DNA of 64,000 nt from Spirochaeta lutea (lineage in GTDB: Bacteria > Spirochaetota > Spirochaetia > DSM-27196 > Salinispiraceae): the NCBI RefSeq assembly GCF_000758165.1, contig NZ_JNUP01000065.1:296152-360151 (forward strand). The letters are read 5' to 3'. Position 1 is the stretch's first letter; each line of letters begins with the position of its first letter. The notes beneath the pieces were generated by a model. It searched no databases. It was given only the letters and a program-made list of their open reading frames with translations, and had not been told where the DNA came from. Shown here one piece after another: positions 51,403-59,043 of this stretch. The position numbers and the translations under genes were made by a program.

Positions 51403-52908
51403 TTACCGGGATCCCGTCTTCATGCGCCCGTCCACCTGGGGAGCAACGCTGCCGGTTTTTTGGATGTATTCAATGAGTATTTCATCCAGGCCGTCAAAGT
51501 TTCCCACCACCGGGGCTTGGGTGAACATGGTGTATTCATCTCCCCCTGCCGCCATAAAATCATTGGTGGCTAAGACGTAGGTTTCTTCAGGATCCAGGGG
51601 CTGACCGTCCAGGGTAACGGAGATCAATCGGTTTCCCGGTTGGGCGGTACCGTCGAATACTACCTCTATACCCGCGACATGGGGAAATGCGCCCTTTGTT
51701 TCGGGGTAGCTGTCGATGCCATGTTCCAGGGCTGCAAGGATGTCGGCTCCGGCAATTTCCTTAGTAATGATGTAGTTGCCGAAGGGTAGGACGGTTATTA
51801 CATCCCCCACGGTAATCTGTCCCTGGGGGATGCTTGCCCGGATTCCCCCTCCGTTGGTAATAACGATATCAGCTCCGGTGGCATCCAGGACCGCATCGGT
51901 AATGAGGTTTCCGAGGTTGGTTTCTCCGGCCCTGACGTCCCCGCGTTCCCCGTTGAGGGTTACCCGGGTGGATCCGATTACCTCGCTGGTCATGGCCTCA
52001 ATGGATTCTTTCACCTCGGAGATTATGGCGGTAACCGCCGGGTCGGGGGTTATTCCCTCGGCTTCCTCCTTAGTAATGATGGAGGCGGTTAGATTGGTGG
52101 TGCTGCCCTGTACCCGGAGGGTAACCTTTCCGAGATTTTTATCGTATTCTCCGGCTTGGACGATGAGGGTCTCGCCCTCCCAGAGGCCTTCTTCGAGGGT
52201 TGTGTGGCTGTGGCCGTCGATGAGCAGATCGATGCCGGGAACCTCTTTCGCAAGCCGGGTACTGGTGTGGAATGAATCAGGATCAACTCCCAGATGCACG
52301 ATGCCGATGACCACATCTGCCTGTTCCCGAAGCTGGGGTACGAGTTCCTTGGCTGCATCGACGGGATCAAGGAAGTCCAGGCCCCGAACGTTGTCGGGAT
52401 GGGTTTTGTAGGTGGTTTCCGGGGTTGCAATCCCAAAAACGGCAATACGCAGATCCGCAACATCGAAGAATGTATAGGGTGTCAGGATGGGGGCGCCGTT
52501 TTTTAGAACGTTTGCCGCCAGGATTGGGTAATCGGTTTCCTCGTCAAGCTCCAATAGCCGTGCCTGGCCGTAATTAAAGTCGTGGTTACCCGGCGCCATA
52601 GCATCCACGCCGATGCCGTTCATAATCCGGGCAATGCTTTCGCCTTGAACCAGGGTGGCAATGGTCTGGCCGTGAAAGGTATCTCCGGCGTCAAAAACCA
52701 GGACGTTTTCATTGTTGCTGCGCTCCGCCTTAATGAAGGCTGAAAGCTTCGCGAGTCCCATACCATCGTAGGGGCCTTCCTCTACCCGGGAATGGGTATC
52801 GTTGAAATGGAAAATGGTGATCTCCGCGGCTTGTCCAACGATGGGCATAGCCAGGAACAATACCAGCGCAGCAAGTACGCCGGCTCTCATGAGATAGTTA
52901 CGTTTCAT
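51403..52908 (-). CDS. Exported 5'-nucleotidase/metallophosphatase (UshA/YfkN family)
   Basis: A 501-residue secreted nucleotidase. The signal peptide is MKRNYLMRAGVLAALVLFLAMPIVGQA. The N-terminal metallophosphatase domain has FHFNDTHSR, FDAGDTFHG, APGNHDFNYG and DGHSHT, the two-metal ligands; the C-terminal domain has NGGGIRASI and TNDFMAAGGDEY for nucleotide binding. It should dephosphorylate nucleotides outside the membrane for purine and phosphate salvage. The frame is open for 164 codons further upstream, but that part is IS3 transposase debris; the ATG at 52908 has a GGGAGA ribosome site and begins the signal peptide, so it is used as the start. Confidence 0.93.
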   Translation of the reverse strand: MKRNYLMRAGVLAALVLFLAMPIVGQAAEITIFHFNDTHSRVEEGPYDGMGLAKLSAFIKAERSNNENVLVFDAGDTFHGQTIATLVQGESIARIMNGIGVDAMAPGNHDFNYGQARLLELDEETDYPILAANVLKNGAPILTPYTFFDVADLRIAVFGIATPETTYKTHPDNVRGLDFLDPVDAAKELVPQLREQADVVIGIVHLGVDPDSFHTSTRLAKEVPGIDLLIDGHSHTTLEEGLWEGETLIVQAGEYDKNLGKVTLRVQGSTTNLTASIITKEEAEGITPDPAVTAIISEVKESIEAMTSEVIGSTRVTLNGERGDVRAGETNLGNLITDAVLDATGADIVITNGGGIRASIPQGQITVGDVITVLPFGNYIITKEIAGADILAALEHGIDSYPETKGAFPHVAGIEVVFDGTAQPGNRLISVTLDGQPLDPEETYVLATNDFMAAGGDEYTMFTQAPVVGNFDGLDEILIEYIQKTGSVAPQVDGRMKTGSR

Positions 52909-52979
52909 AATGATTCTCCCTTGGCGGAACTGGTTAGCGGTCCGCCTTCTTCGTGTAGTGTGTACCCTAGTATGATACA

Positions 52980-53340
52980 AATCGATGGTGATTTGGGATA
53001 AAACCCATGAATTTTTTAAGCAAATTAAGATAAACCCAAACGGCAAATAGTTTTCAGTTTGATTTAAAGGTGAACCCCCTTCAAGAACCTGCTTTTTGTG
53101 CAGGTCTCGGAAATGATTCATACTTTTAATCCGGATCTGATAATCCAAACTCTTATGAAACCTTTTGGTGTTATAGAACCGACAGTACCGGTTCAGCCCG
53201 AATTTGAGATCCGCCATGGTCTCATAGCTTTTAATGTAGATATCTTCGTATTTTAGGGACCTCAAGAACCGTTCGACATAAATGTTGTCCAATGTACGGT
53301 CTTTGCCATTCATGTTGATCTGGATATTGTGCTCTCCAGA
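52980..53340 (-). pseudogene. IS3-family transposase OrfB, C-terminal fragment
   Basis: On the minus strand the frame encodes the end of an IS3-type integrase core: INMNGKDRTLDNIYVERF, LKYEDIY and NRYCRFYNTKRFHKSLDYQ, which include the DNI and final Glu-region motifs. Only about 85 residues are kept and they run in frame, by chance, into the nucleotidase gene. The 3' limit is approximate: homology fades near 53090 and the AT-rich tail down to about 52980 may be the element's end. Confidence 0.75.
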
Positions 53341-53590
53341 AATGGCGAACGCCCAGATGGAGAAAGAAATCCTTAAAAAAAGCCGCCGTGTACTTTGCAA
53401 AAGAGTCGCTGCCAGGTACGCGTTTATAAAGGAGCAGCGATGGGATTTACCTGCCGATCTACCAGTAAATGTGTTGGAGGTCTCCCGAAGCGGATTTTAT
53501 AGCTGGTTGACTCGAAAGCCGTCAAAACAGGCCAGTGAGGATCGGCATTCGTAGCCGTTGATTCGCGAAGCCTACGAGAATGGGTGAAGA
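53341..53590 (+). pseudogene. IS3-family transposase OrfA end and OrfB start fragment, opposite orientation
   Basis: On the plus strand the sequence reads QMEKEILKKSRRVL (OrfA end) followed by ARYAFIKEQRWDLP and LEVSRSGFYSWLTRKPS, the standard start of IS3 OrfB. A TAG at 53552-53554 and a TGA shortly after interrupt the frame (P-L-I-R-E-A-Y-E-N-G lies between). It abuts the minus-strand OrfB fragment at about 53340, so the element has been broken by an inversion or by joining of two copies. Confidence 0.75.
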
Positions 53591-53676
53591 ACCAGCCCCA
53601 CAAAGTGTTCTAACCTTTAAAATTCAAAGGATCAGTAGCATATCAAAGTTTATTAGGGTAGATTCTCAAACCCTAC

Positions 53677-53726
53677 TTGTATAATACCCCCCGTGGGTAT
53701 ATATTGCATATACCCACGGGGGGTAT
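53677..53726 (+). promoter_or_regulatory. CsoR-type promoter P1 with two mirrored operators
   Basis: TTGTAT (53677-53682), 17 bp, TATATT (53700-53705). The spacer holds ATACCCCCCGTGGGTAT (53684-53700); its mirror ATACCCACGGGGGGTAT lies at 53710-53726, so the whole 53684-53726 block is a perfect palindrome. The motif matches known CsoR operators of copper regulons. It drives the LDCC-lgt-lnt genes. Confidence 0.75.
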
Positions 53727-53755
53727 AAATTCAAATTAACTAGGAGTATAACACT

Positions 53756-53905
53756 ATGGCTAATCCAATCAAACCAGTCTTGATGTACATAAAAAAAAGA
53801 ATTAACCGATCCTTAGAAAACATGGCCAAAGAAAACAAACGGCAATTCGGTAATGGGCGATTAGATTGCTGTGATCTCCAAAAAAAATCTGAGAAACAGT
53901 TGTAA
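53756..53905 (+). CDS. LDCC-motif small putative metal-binding protein
   Basis: A 49-residue basic protein, starting MANPIKPVLMYIKKRIN and containing FGNGRLDCCDLQKKS at residues 31-45. The L-D-C-C core after F-G-N matches a family of very small putative metal-binding proteins known mainly from Firmicutes. Paired cysteines could bind Cu(I). The ribosome site AGGAGTATA is nearly identical to that of the YHS gene at 63647. It is the first gene behind CsoR-type promoter P1 and lies 25 bases before lgt, so copper induction is likely. Confidence 0.72.
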   Translation: MANPIKPVLMYIKKRINRSLENMAKENKRQFGNGRLDCCDLQKKSEKQL

Positions 53906-53930
53906 CCGTAAATACCAGTAAGGATCATTC

Positions 53931-54767
53931 ATGTCGCCAAGAATAATACATATCGGGCCCGTAAGCATCCCACTCCTCGGACTTTTTATCATCATAGGAA
54001 TTCTGACCAGTATAGGTCTCCTCTCCTATGACGCGGACAAGAAAAAACTAGACAAAGATTTGATATATGATAGCATCACAAAAATATTGATTTTTGGGAT
54101 CATTGGTGCACGAGTTTATTACATTTTAATCTTCAATTTAAAACCATATATCGAAAACCCCCTGAGTATATTTTTTGTATGGCAGGGGGGATTATCAATC
54201 CAGGGAGGCATTCTCGGGGGCATCATAGGGGGTGTAATCACATTTAGAAAAGACGCTATCGGCTTCTGGAAAATGGCGGATTTTCTCGCCCCAGGAGTAA
54301 TTCTCGCCCAAGCAGTGGCACGAATCGGCTGTGACGTTTTTGGCAATCCTATTGAAAGTCCACTTCCATGGGGAGTCGTTGTCGATGGTATCCATGTTCA
54401 TCCTGTACAAATGTATGAGTCACTACTCAATTACCTTTTATTCTTCATACTTTGGATTAGCAGAGAAAGAATACGGTTTCAAGGTCAACTTTTCCTTTCA
54501 TACACCATCGGTTTCTCATTAAACCGATTCATTGTAGAGTTCTTCAGAACGAACCCAATGATACTTCCACCCCTCACAGTTGCGCATATAACAAGCATAG
54601 GATTTATTATTCTTGCAGGCATTATTTGGATGGTATTGGGGAACCAGGAAAAATTCCAAATACAACACACCAAAGTAAATCGAATTAACACCATAATCCC
54701 TCTGCTCACAACCATCATATCAATTGCCGTTTCAACCTTTATTTACTATAGGATTTACTGGTCATAA
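53931..54767 (+). CDS. lgt: Divergent prolipoprotein diacylglyceryl transferase
   Basis: A 278-residue membrane enzyme with seven helices that should attach diacylglycerol to the lipobox cysteine of prolipoproteins. Family segments: WQGGLSIQGGILGG, ARIGCDVFGNPIESPLPWG, HPVQMYESLLN, and RFIVEFFRTNP with the conserved Arg. Two family-critical spots differ: the position of the essential His (SFHGG in E. coli) is Gln91 here (SIQGG), and the R-x-G-N-F-x-N-G loop reads RIGCDVFGN. So it is a specialised paralogue, not the housekeeping copy. AAGGATC precedes the ATG. It lies between the LDCC gene and lnt behind CsoR-type promoter P1. Confidence 0.85.
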   Translation: MSPRIIHIGPVSIPLLGLFIIIGILTSIGLLSYDADKKKLDKDLIYDSITKILIFGIIGARVYYILIFNLKPYIENPLSIFFVWQGGLSIQGGILGGIIGGVITFRKDAIGFWKMADFLAPGVILAQAVARIGCDVFGNPIESPLPWGVVVDGIHVHPVQMYESLLNYLLFFILWISRERIRFQGQLFLSYTIGFSLNRFIVEFFRTNPMILPPLTVAHITSIGFIILAGIIWMVLGNQEKFQIQHTKVNRINTIIPLLTTIISIAVSTFIYYRIYWS

Positions 54768-54771
54768 TCTT

Positions 54772-56442
54772 ATGAGACTCGCGCAAATCAAGCCCCATGA
54801 ACACGAGATACCTGGTCAAATTAAGTCCCGGTATATTTCTCAGCTTCTCATGGCTCTGAGTTCAGCAATCATAGTCCCTTTATCACAAGCGAATGAGATT
54901 TGGTGGTATGGTAACCCGGCTTTAGGCTTGATTGCATATGTCCCCCTTTACATCGCCACTATTTCATCCAAATCATTGAGAGAATCGGCGGGATTGGGAG
55001 CCTTGTTTGGGGCCGTATCAACGATACTATCCTACTTCTGGCTTGCTAACTTTGGAGAATTCAGCCTTTGGACTATTGGTGGGGTAACTGTAGTGTACAC
55101 TACCTATAATGGGGTGCTTAATACAGTCTTAGGGCTCGTTCTGAAAACCTTCCTAAAACAGAGACCACTGATTTTCGGGATATTCTGGACTGGGTACGAA
55201 TTAGTAAAAAGTATTGGGTTTTTAGGGTTTCCCTGGGGCCTTGCAGCATATCCATTTTCTGATTTTTTACCCCTAGTACAAATTGCAGACATCACCGGTG
55301 TGTACGGTATAAGTTTTATTGTTCTGTATCTAAATGCTTTCATTGCTGAGGTGTTGATGCTCTGCTTCAGAAATCGGGTTCATCCTACTCCGATAACTTA
55401 CAAGATTCTGGTTTTACATTTGGTATTTATTACTGGACTGCTTACAATATATATTATCTACGGGTACAACAGACTCGCATATAATGCAGAGATTACAAAC
55501 GAGCTTGATGTCCTAATGGTACAGCAAAACAGTGATGCTTGGGTTGCGGATAACCAAAACGAAACCCTTTCACTTCTCCAGAGATTAACCCAGGAGAATA
55601 CTGCCCAAAACAACCCGGATCTTGTTGTATGGAGTGAATCCTCATTACGTAATCCATATCAGGATACATGGGTGACATACTATGATACGAATCCGACAGG
55701 GTATCCGTTTAATAGCTTCCTATCCGACATAGACGTGCCCCTTCTCACCGGAGCACCTTATACAAAAAATAATAAATCTTATAATTCAACAATTCTCTTT
55801 GACCGAAAAGGTAACCCCGTAGATCATTACAGTAAACAGCAGCTAGTCCCGTTTGCAGAGAGAGTTCCTTTCTGGAACCTGCAAATTGTCAGAGATTTTT
55901 ATAAGGATGTACTCGGGTTGGTTGCTATTTGGTCCCCGGGGGACAGGCAGACAGTATTCCAGGTAGAAGGTAAAAACGGACCAGTTCGATTCGCAACACC
56001 AATCTGCTTTGAAGACTCATTTTCAGGAATAACGCAGATTTTTTCAAAGCAGAATGTCGATCTTTTTATTAACCTAACCAATGATGCATGGTCAAAAACA
56101 AATTCAGCCCAGTTGCAACATTTCATTTCCTCCAAGTTTCGCACAATTGAGACACGAACCACCATGATCCGCTCAACGAACGCTGGTGTAACTGGTGTTA
56201 TTGATCCCTGGGGAAAAACCCTAGTAACATTGCCGATGTTTACCGCCCAGGCATTACGAACAACGGTTCCAATCTATAACTGGAGGAACAGTCCAACAAT
56301 ATATACCCAAATAGGAAACAGTTTTGGGTGGCTACTTGTAGGAATTGCCCTCATTCTATTAGCATTCAGTCTATTACCACAACATCTTTGTCGAGGGTTT
56401 TACAAACGGATCACTGACAGACACAATATGGCCACTCCATGA
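54772..56442 (+). CDS. lnt: Apolipoprotein N-acyltransferase
   Basis: A 556-residue enzyme that adds the third acyl chain to lipoproteins. About six N-terminal helices (including GFLGFPWGLAAYPFSDF) carry a nitrilase-fold domain with the triad Glu289 (VVWSESS), Lys355 (SKQQLVPFAERVP) and Cys412 (PICFEDSF). E. coli lnt was first found as cutE, a copper-sensitivity locus, which fits the copper context. The ATG at 54772 is four bases after the lgt stop with no ribosome site, so translational coupling is expected. Somewhat longer than the E. coli enzyme (512). Confidence 0.93.
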   Translation: MRLAQIKPHEHEIPGQIKSRYISQLLMALSSAIIVPLSQANEIWWYGNPALGLIAYVPLYIATISSKSLRESAGLGALFGAVSTILSYFWLANFGEFSLWTIGGVTVVYTTYNGVLNTVLGLVLKTFLKQRPLIFGIFWTGYELVKSIGFLGFPWGLAAYPFSDFLPLVQIADITGVYGISFIVLYLNAFIAEVLMLCFRNRVHPTPITYKILVLHLVFITGLLTIYIIYGYNRLAYNAEITNELDVLMVQQNSDAWVADNQNETLSLLQRLTQENTAQNNPDLVVWSESSLRNPYQDTWVTYYDTNPTGYPFNSFLSDIDVPLLTGAPYTKNNKSYNSTILFDRKGNPVDHYSKQQLVPFAERVPFWNLQIVRDFYKDVLGLVAIWSPGDRQTVFQVEGKNGPVRFATPICFEDSFSGITQIFSKQNVDLFINLTNDAWSKTNSAQLQHFISSKFRTIETRTTMIRSTNAGVTGVIDPWGKTLVTLPMFTAQALRTTVPIYNWRNSPTIYTQIGNSFGWLLVGIALILLAFSLLPQHLCRGFYKRITDRHNMATP

Positions 56443-56631
56443 AAAAGGCCTCTACAGACCCATGCGGTAATAAGTGATTTAATAAACTGGACAGCCTCAC
56501 ACCCTGCACCGTTAGTCTGAACATTGATTACGATAACTCCTACATCGAAGGGTAGAGATAGTAGGTTCGCTTCTATTGCCACCTGGAAATGGTAATCTAA
56601 ATTACCCTGGCTCTGTCTATGAAGGAAAACC

Positions 56632-56660
56632 TTGCATACCCTACAGGGGTATAGTATGCT
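56632..56660 (+). promoter_or_regulatory. CsoR-type promoter P2 before the MMPL gene
   Basis: TTGCAT (56632-56637), 17 bp, TATGCT (56655-56660); the operator ATACCCTACAGGGGTAT occupies 56636-56652. Same layout as P1 and P3. The rest of the spacer after lnt (56443-56631) shows no gene. Confidence 0.75.
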
Positions 56661-56691
56661 TAATATGGAACGGAAAATATAGGAGGGATCC

Positions 56692-59043
56692 ATGGAAACT
56701 ATCAGTCAGAAATACACCTATTTCCTTGAAAGACACAAACGAATTCTTCTACTCGCTATTGCCATTATTACAGTGGTATTTGCAGCCTTTGCCCTCACTA
56801 CTACTATTGATATGGGAATGTATAATCTGCTACCCGAAAGAGATCCGATAGTGCAGAGTTTCAAGGAAACATCTCGGAATTTTGGAGGTTTCGACAGCCT
56901 AATTATTACAGTGTCTGGCGGCAGTAACACAATCCAGCAACATTCTGCTGAAAAAATCGCAGAGATGCTCGGGAACCTGCCAAGCATGATCAGAGCTGTT
57001 GATTACCGTTTGCCCGTTGAATTTTTTACCAAGCGAGGCTTGTTGTATCTTGAAGAAAAAGATCTCGACACGTTTATTAACGCAGCTACCCAGACTCTTT
57101 CCTCTGAATCTGAACAGACAGTACTATCCTTTCTCGCTCAATTAAACACAGGAAACCTGATGCAAATGAAGCTCTCGTCAATCTCGGACAACCCTCTTGT
57201 ATTTCAAAACGGATATTACTATACACCGGATAGTTCAACACTTTTAATCATTGCCCGGCCAACAAACCCTAATCATGATATGGTCTTTTTCAAGAACCTT
57301 ATTCAACAGGTAAACAAAGATCTTCAACCTATCCAAACACAGTTTCCGGACCTAACAATAACCGTTAGCGGAATGCCGAAGATGATGGAGGAACAGCAAA
57401 GCTATCTCAATGACCGTATTCTATTGGTTACTATTCTCGCTTTGATAGGAATCATCCTTCTTTTTACCTTCATGTTTCACAGACTCTCTTCAGCCTTATT
57501 GGCAGCCATTCCCGTAATAATCGCCATTATATGGACAATCGGAATAAACGAGATTGTTATAGGACAATTAAACCTTGTTACAAGCATCTTTTCAGCAATA
57601 CTTCTTGGTTTGGGAATTGATTTTTCTATTCACTTCATATCTCATTTTTTTCTACTCATTGACAAGGGCTATAGCAAAAGTCAAGCAGTTACCCGAGTAA
57701 TAGAGAAGGTAGGTAGAGGTCTGACATCAGGGGCACTAACAACCACTATAGCCTTTTTCCTTCTTATGTCTTCGGACTTCAAGGGCTTATCCGAACTAGG
57801 TTTCATTGCTGGTATAGGAATAATGATAAGTTTTTTACTTACGATGGTTCTGCTTCCCATTTTTCTTTTGCAACTTAATGCTGTAAAGAAATCCTCTAAC
57901 AATGGGGGGGTAGAGTTCTCAAGCCACGCGAGTACGGTACTGCTCAAAATGAAGATACCCATTTTATTGGGCTTTATAGCTATCCTAATTCTACCATTTT
58001 TCATAGATTTCGAACTGCAGTTTAATTACAACGCATTCTCATTGCTCCCGGCCATTCCTTCTGTTGAACGCCAGGAAAAACTGATAGCAGATACAGGGAT
58101 GTCATTTGATTTTAGTATTGTAGCTGCAGAGTCAATATCTGAGGCCCGAAAACAATATGAAGCCTTATCAGACCTATCAATTGCATCCTATATCGATTCA
58201 CCTACGGCTTACATACCCACTCTCCAGACTGAAAAAATCAAGAAAATTAAGGATCTTTTGATTGTGGTGGAGTCTAAGCTGGACAATCTCACCCTTGAAC
58301 AGTTTTCTAACGACCAGCAATCACAGATTTTAGACTACTACCAATATTTAAAACAGACCGTTGATAATGGGCCCATCGGTTTTGAAGATCTACCAGCAGT
58401 AATTCAAGACAAATACCAGGGTTCCGATGGAAGCATTGCGACATTCGTATATGGCAATCTAAATATGTGGGAAAAGGAACAGATGGAGGTTGTAATACAA
58501 GGACTAAAAAGCATAACAAATAATACCTCGGGCACTCCATTTATGTGGTATACAATCGTGGATTATATTCGAGAGGATCTCATCTCAAGCTCACTGCTGG
58601 TTCTTATTGCCATGATAGTCATTGTATCTATAGATTTTAAAAGGCCCTCACGCATTGCACTTGTGCTCATTCCTGTCGTAACTGGGTTTGGTTTACTTCT
58701 TGGATTTATATCCTTGATGGGGATCAAGTTTAATGCGGCAAACATAGCCGCTTTTCCCATTATACTAGGGATAGCAATTGACGATGGGATTCACATGATC
58801 CGTAGCTTTATAGAGGAGAAAAGCACATCCATTACCCCGATGCTACAAAAATCCGGAAAGGCTGTGTTGACTACATCCCTTACAACCATGATCGGATTCG
58901 GTAGTTTGTATTTTGTAGGGGACCCGTTAGTATCTGGTTTAGGGGTTCTCCTATTCTTTGGTTCTTTATTCAGCCTTATTGCAAGTCTGACCCTGCTTCC
59001 AATAATGACCCATCTTCTGAGAAACCAGGTGTTAAAAGCATAG
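56692..59043 (+). CDS. MMPL/RND-superfamily exporter
   Basis: A 783-residue protein with the duplicated RND layout: a first helix, an extracytoplasmic domain (about 40-235), helices with GLGIDFSIHFISHFF (about 300), then a second soluble domain (about 425-625) and a matching helix set with ILGIAIDDGIHMIRSF (about 690). Proteins of this group export hydrophobic molecules such as lipids or hopanoids; the GIDFSIHF and AIDDGIHM segments carry the proton-relay acidic residues. It is not a CusA-type copper pump: the length is short and the tri-partite signature is absent. GGAGGGATCC is its ribosome site, and it has its own CsoR-type promoter. It overlaps the convergent PBP2 by 68 bases. Confidence 0.85.
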   Translation: METISQKYTYFLERHKRILLLAIAIITVVFAAFALTTTIDMGMYNLLPERDPIVQSFKETSRNFGGFDSLIITVSGGSNTIQQHSAEKIAEMLGNLPSMIRAVDYRLPVEFFTKRGLLYLEEKDLDTFINAATQTLSSESEQTVLSFLAQLNTGNLMQMKLSSISDNPLVFQNGYYYTPDSSTLLIIARPTNPNHDMVFFKNLIQQVNKDLQPIQTQFPDLTITVSGMPKMMEEQQSYLNDRILLVTILALIGIILLFTFMFHRLSSALLAAIPVIIAIIWTIGINEIVIGQLNLVTSIFSAILLGLGIDFSIHFISHFFLLIDKGYSKSQAVTRVIEKVGRGLTSGALTTTIAFFLLMSSDFKGLSELGFIAGIGIMISFLLTMVLLPIFLLQLNAVKKSSNNGGVEFSSHASTVLLKMKIPILLGFIAILILPFFIDFELQFNYNAFSLLPAIPSVERQEKLIADTGMSFDFSIVAAESISEARKQYEALSDLSIASYIDSPTAYIPTLQTEKIKKIKDLLIVVESKLDNLTLEQFSNDQQSQILDYYQYLKQTVDNGPIGFEDLPAVIQDKYQGSDGSIATFVYGNLNMWEKEQMEVVIQGLKSITNNTSGTPFMWYTIVDYIREDLISSSLLVLIAMIVIVSIDFKRPSRIALVLIPVVTGFGLLLGFISLMGIKFNAANIAAFPIILGIAIDDGIHMIRSFIEEKSTSITPMLQKSGKAVLTTSLTTMIGFGSLYFVGDPLVSGLGVLLFFGSLFSLIASLTLLPIMTHLLRNQVLKA

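Noticed and set aside
52909..53400. 165-residue N-terminal extension of the 5'-nucleotidase
   Set aside because: The extension is IS3 transposase sequence; a signal peptide and ribosome site mark the true start at 52908.
56692..59043. CusA-type copper efflux pump
   Set aside because: At 783 residues with MMPL-style motifs and no CusB/CusC partner it fits the lipid-exporter branch instead.
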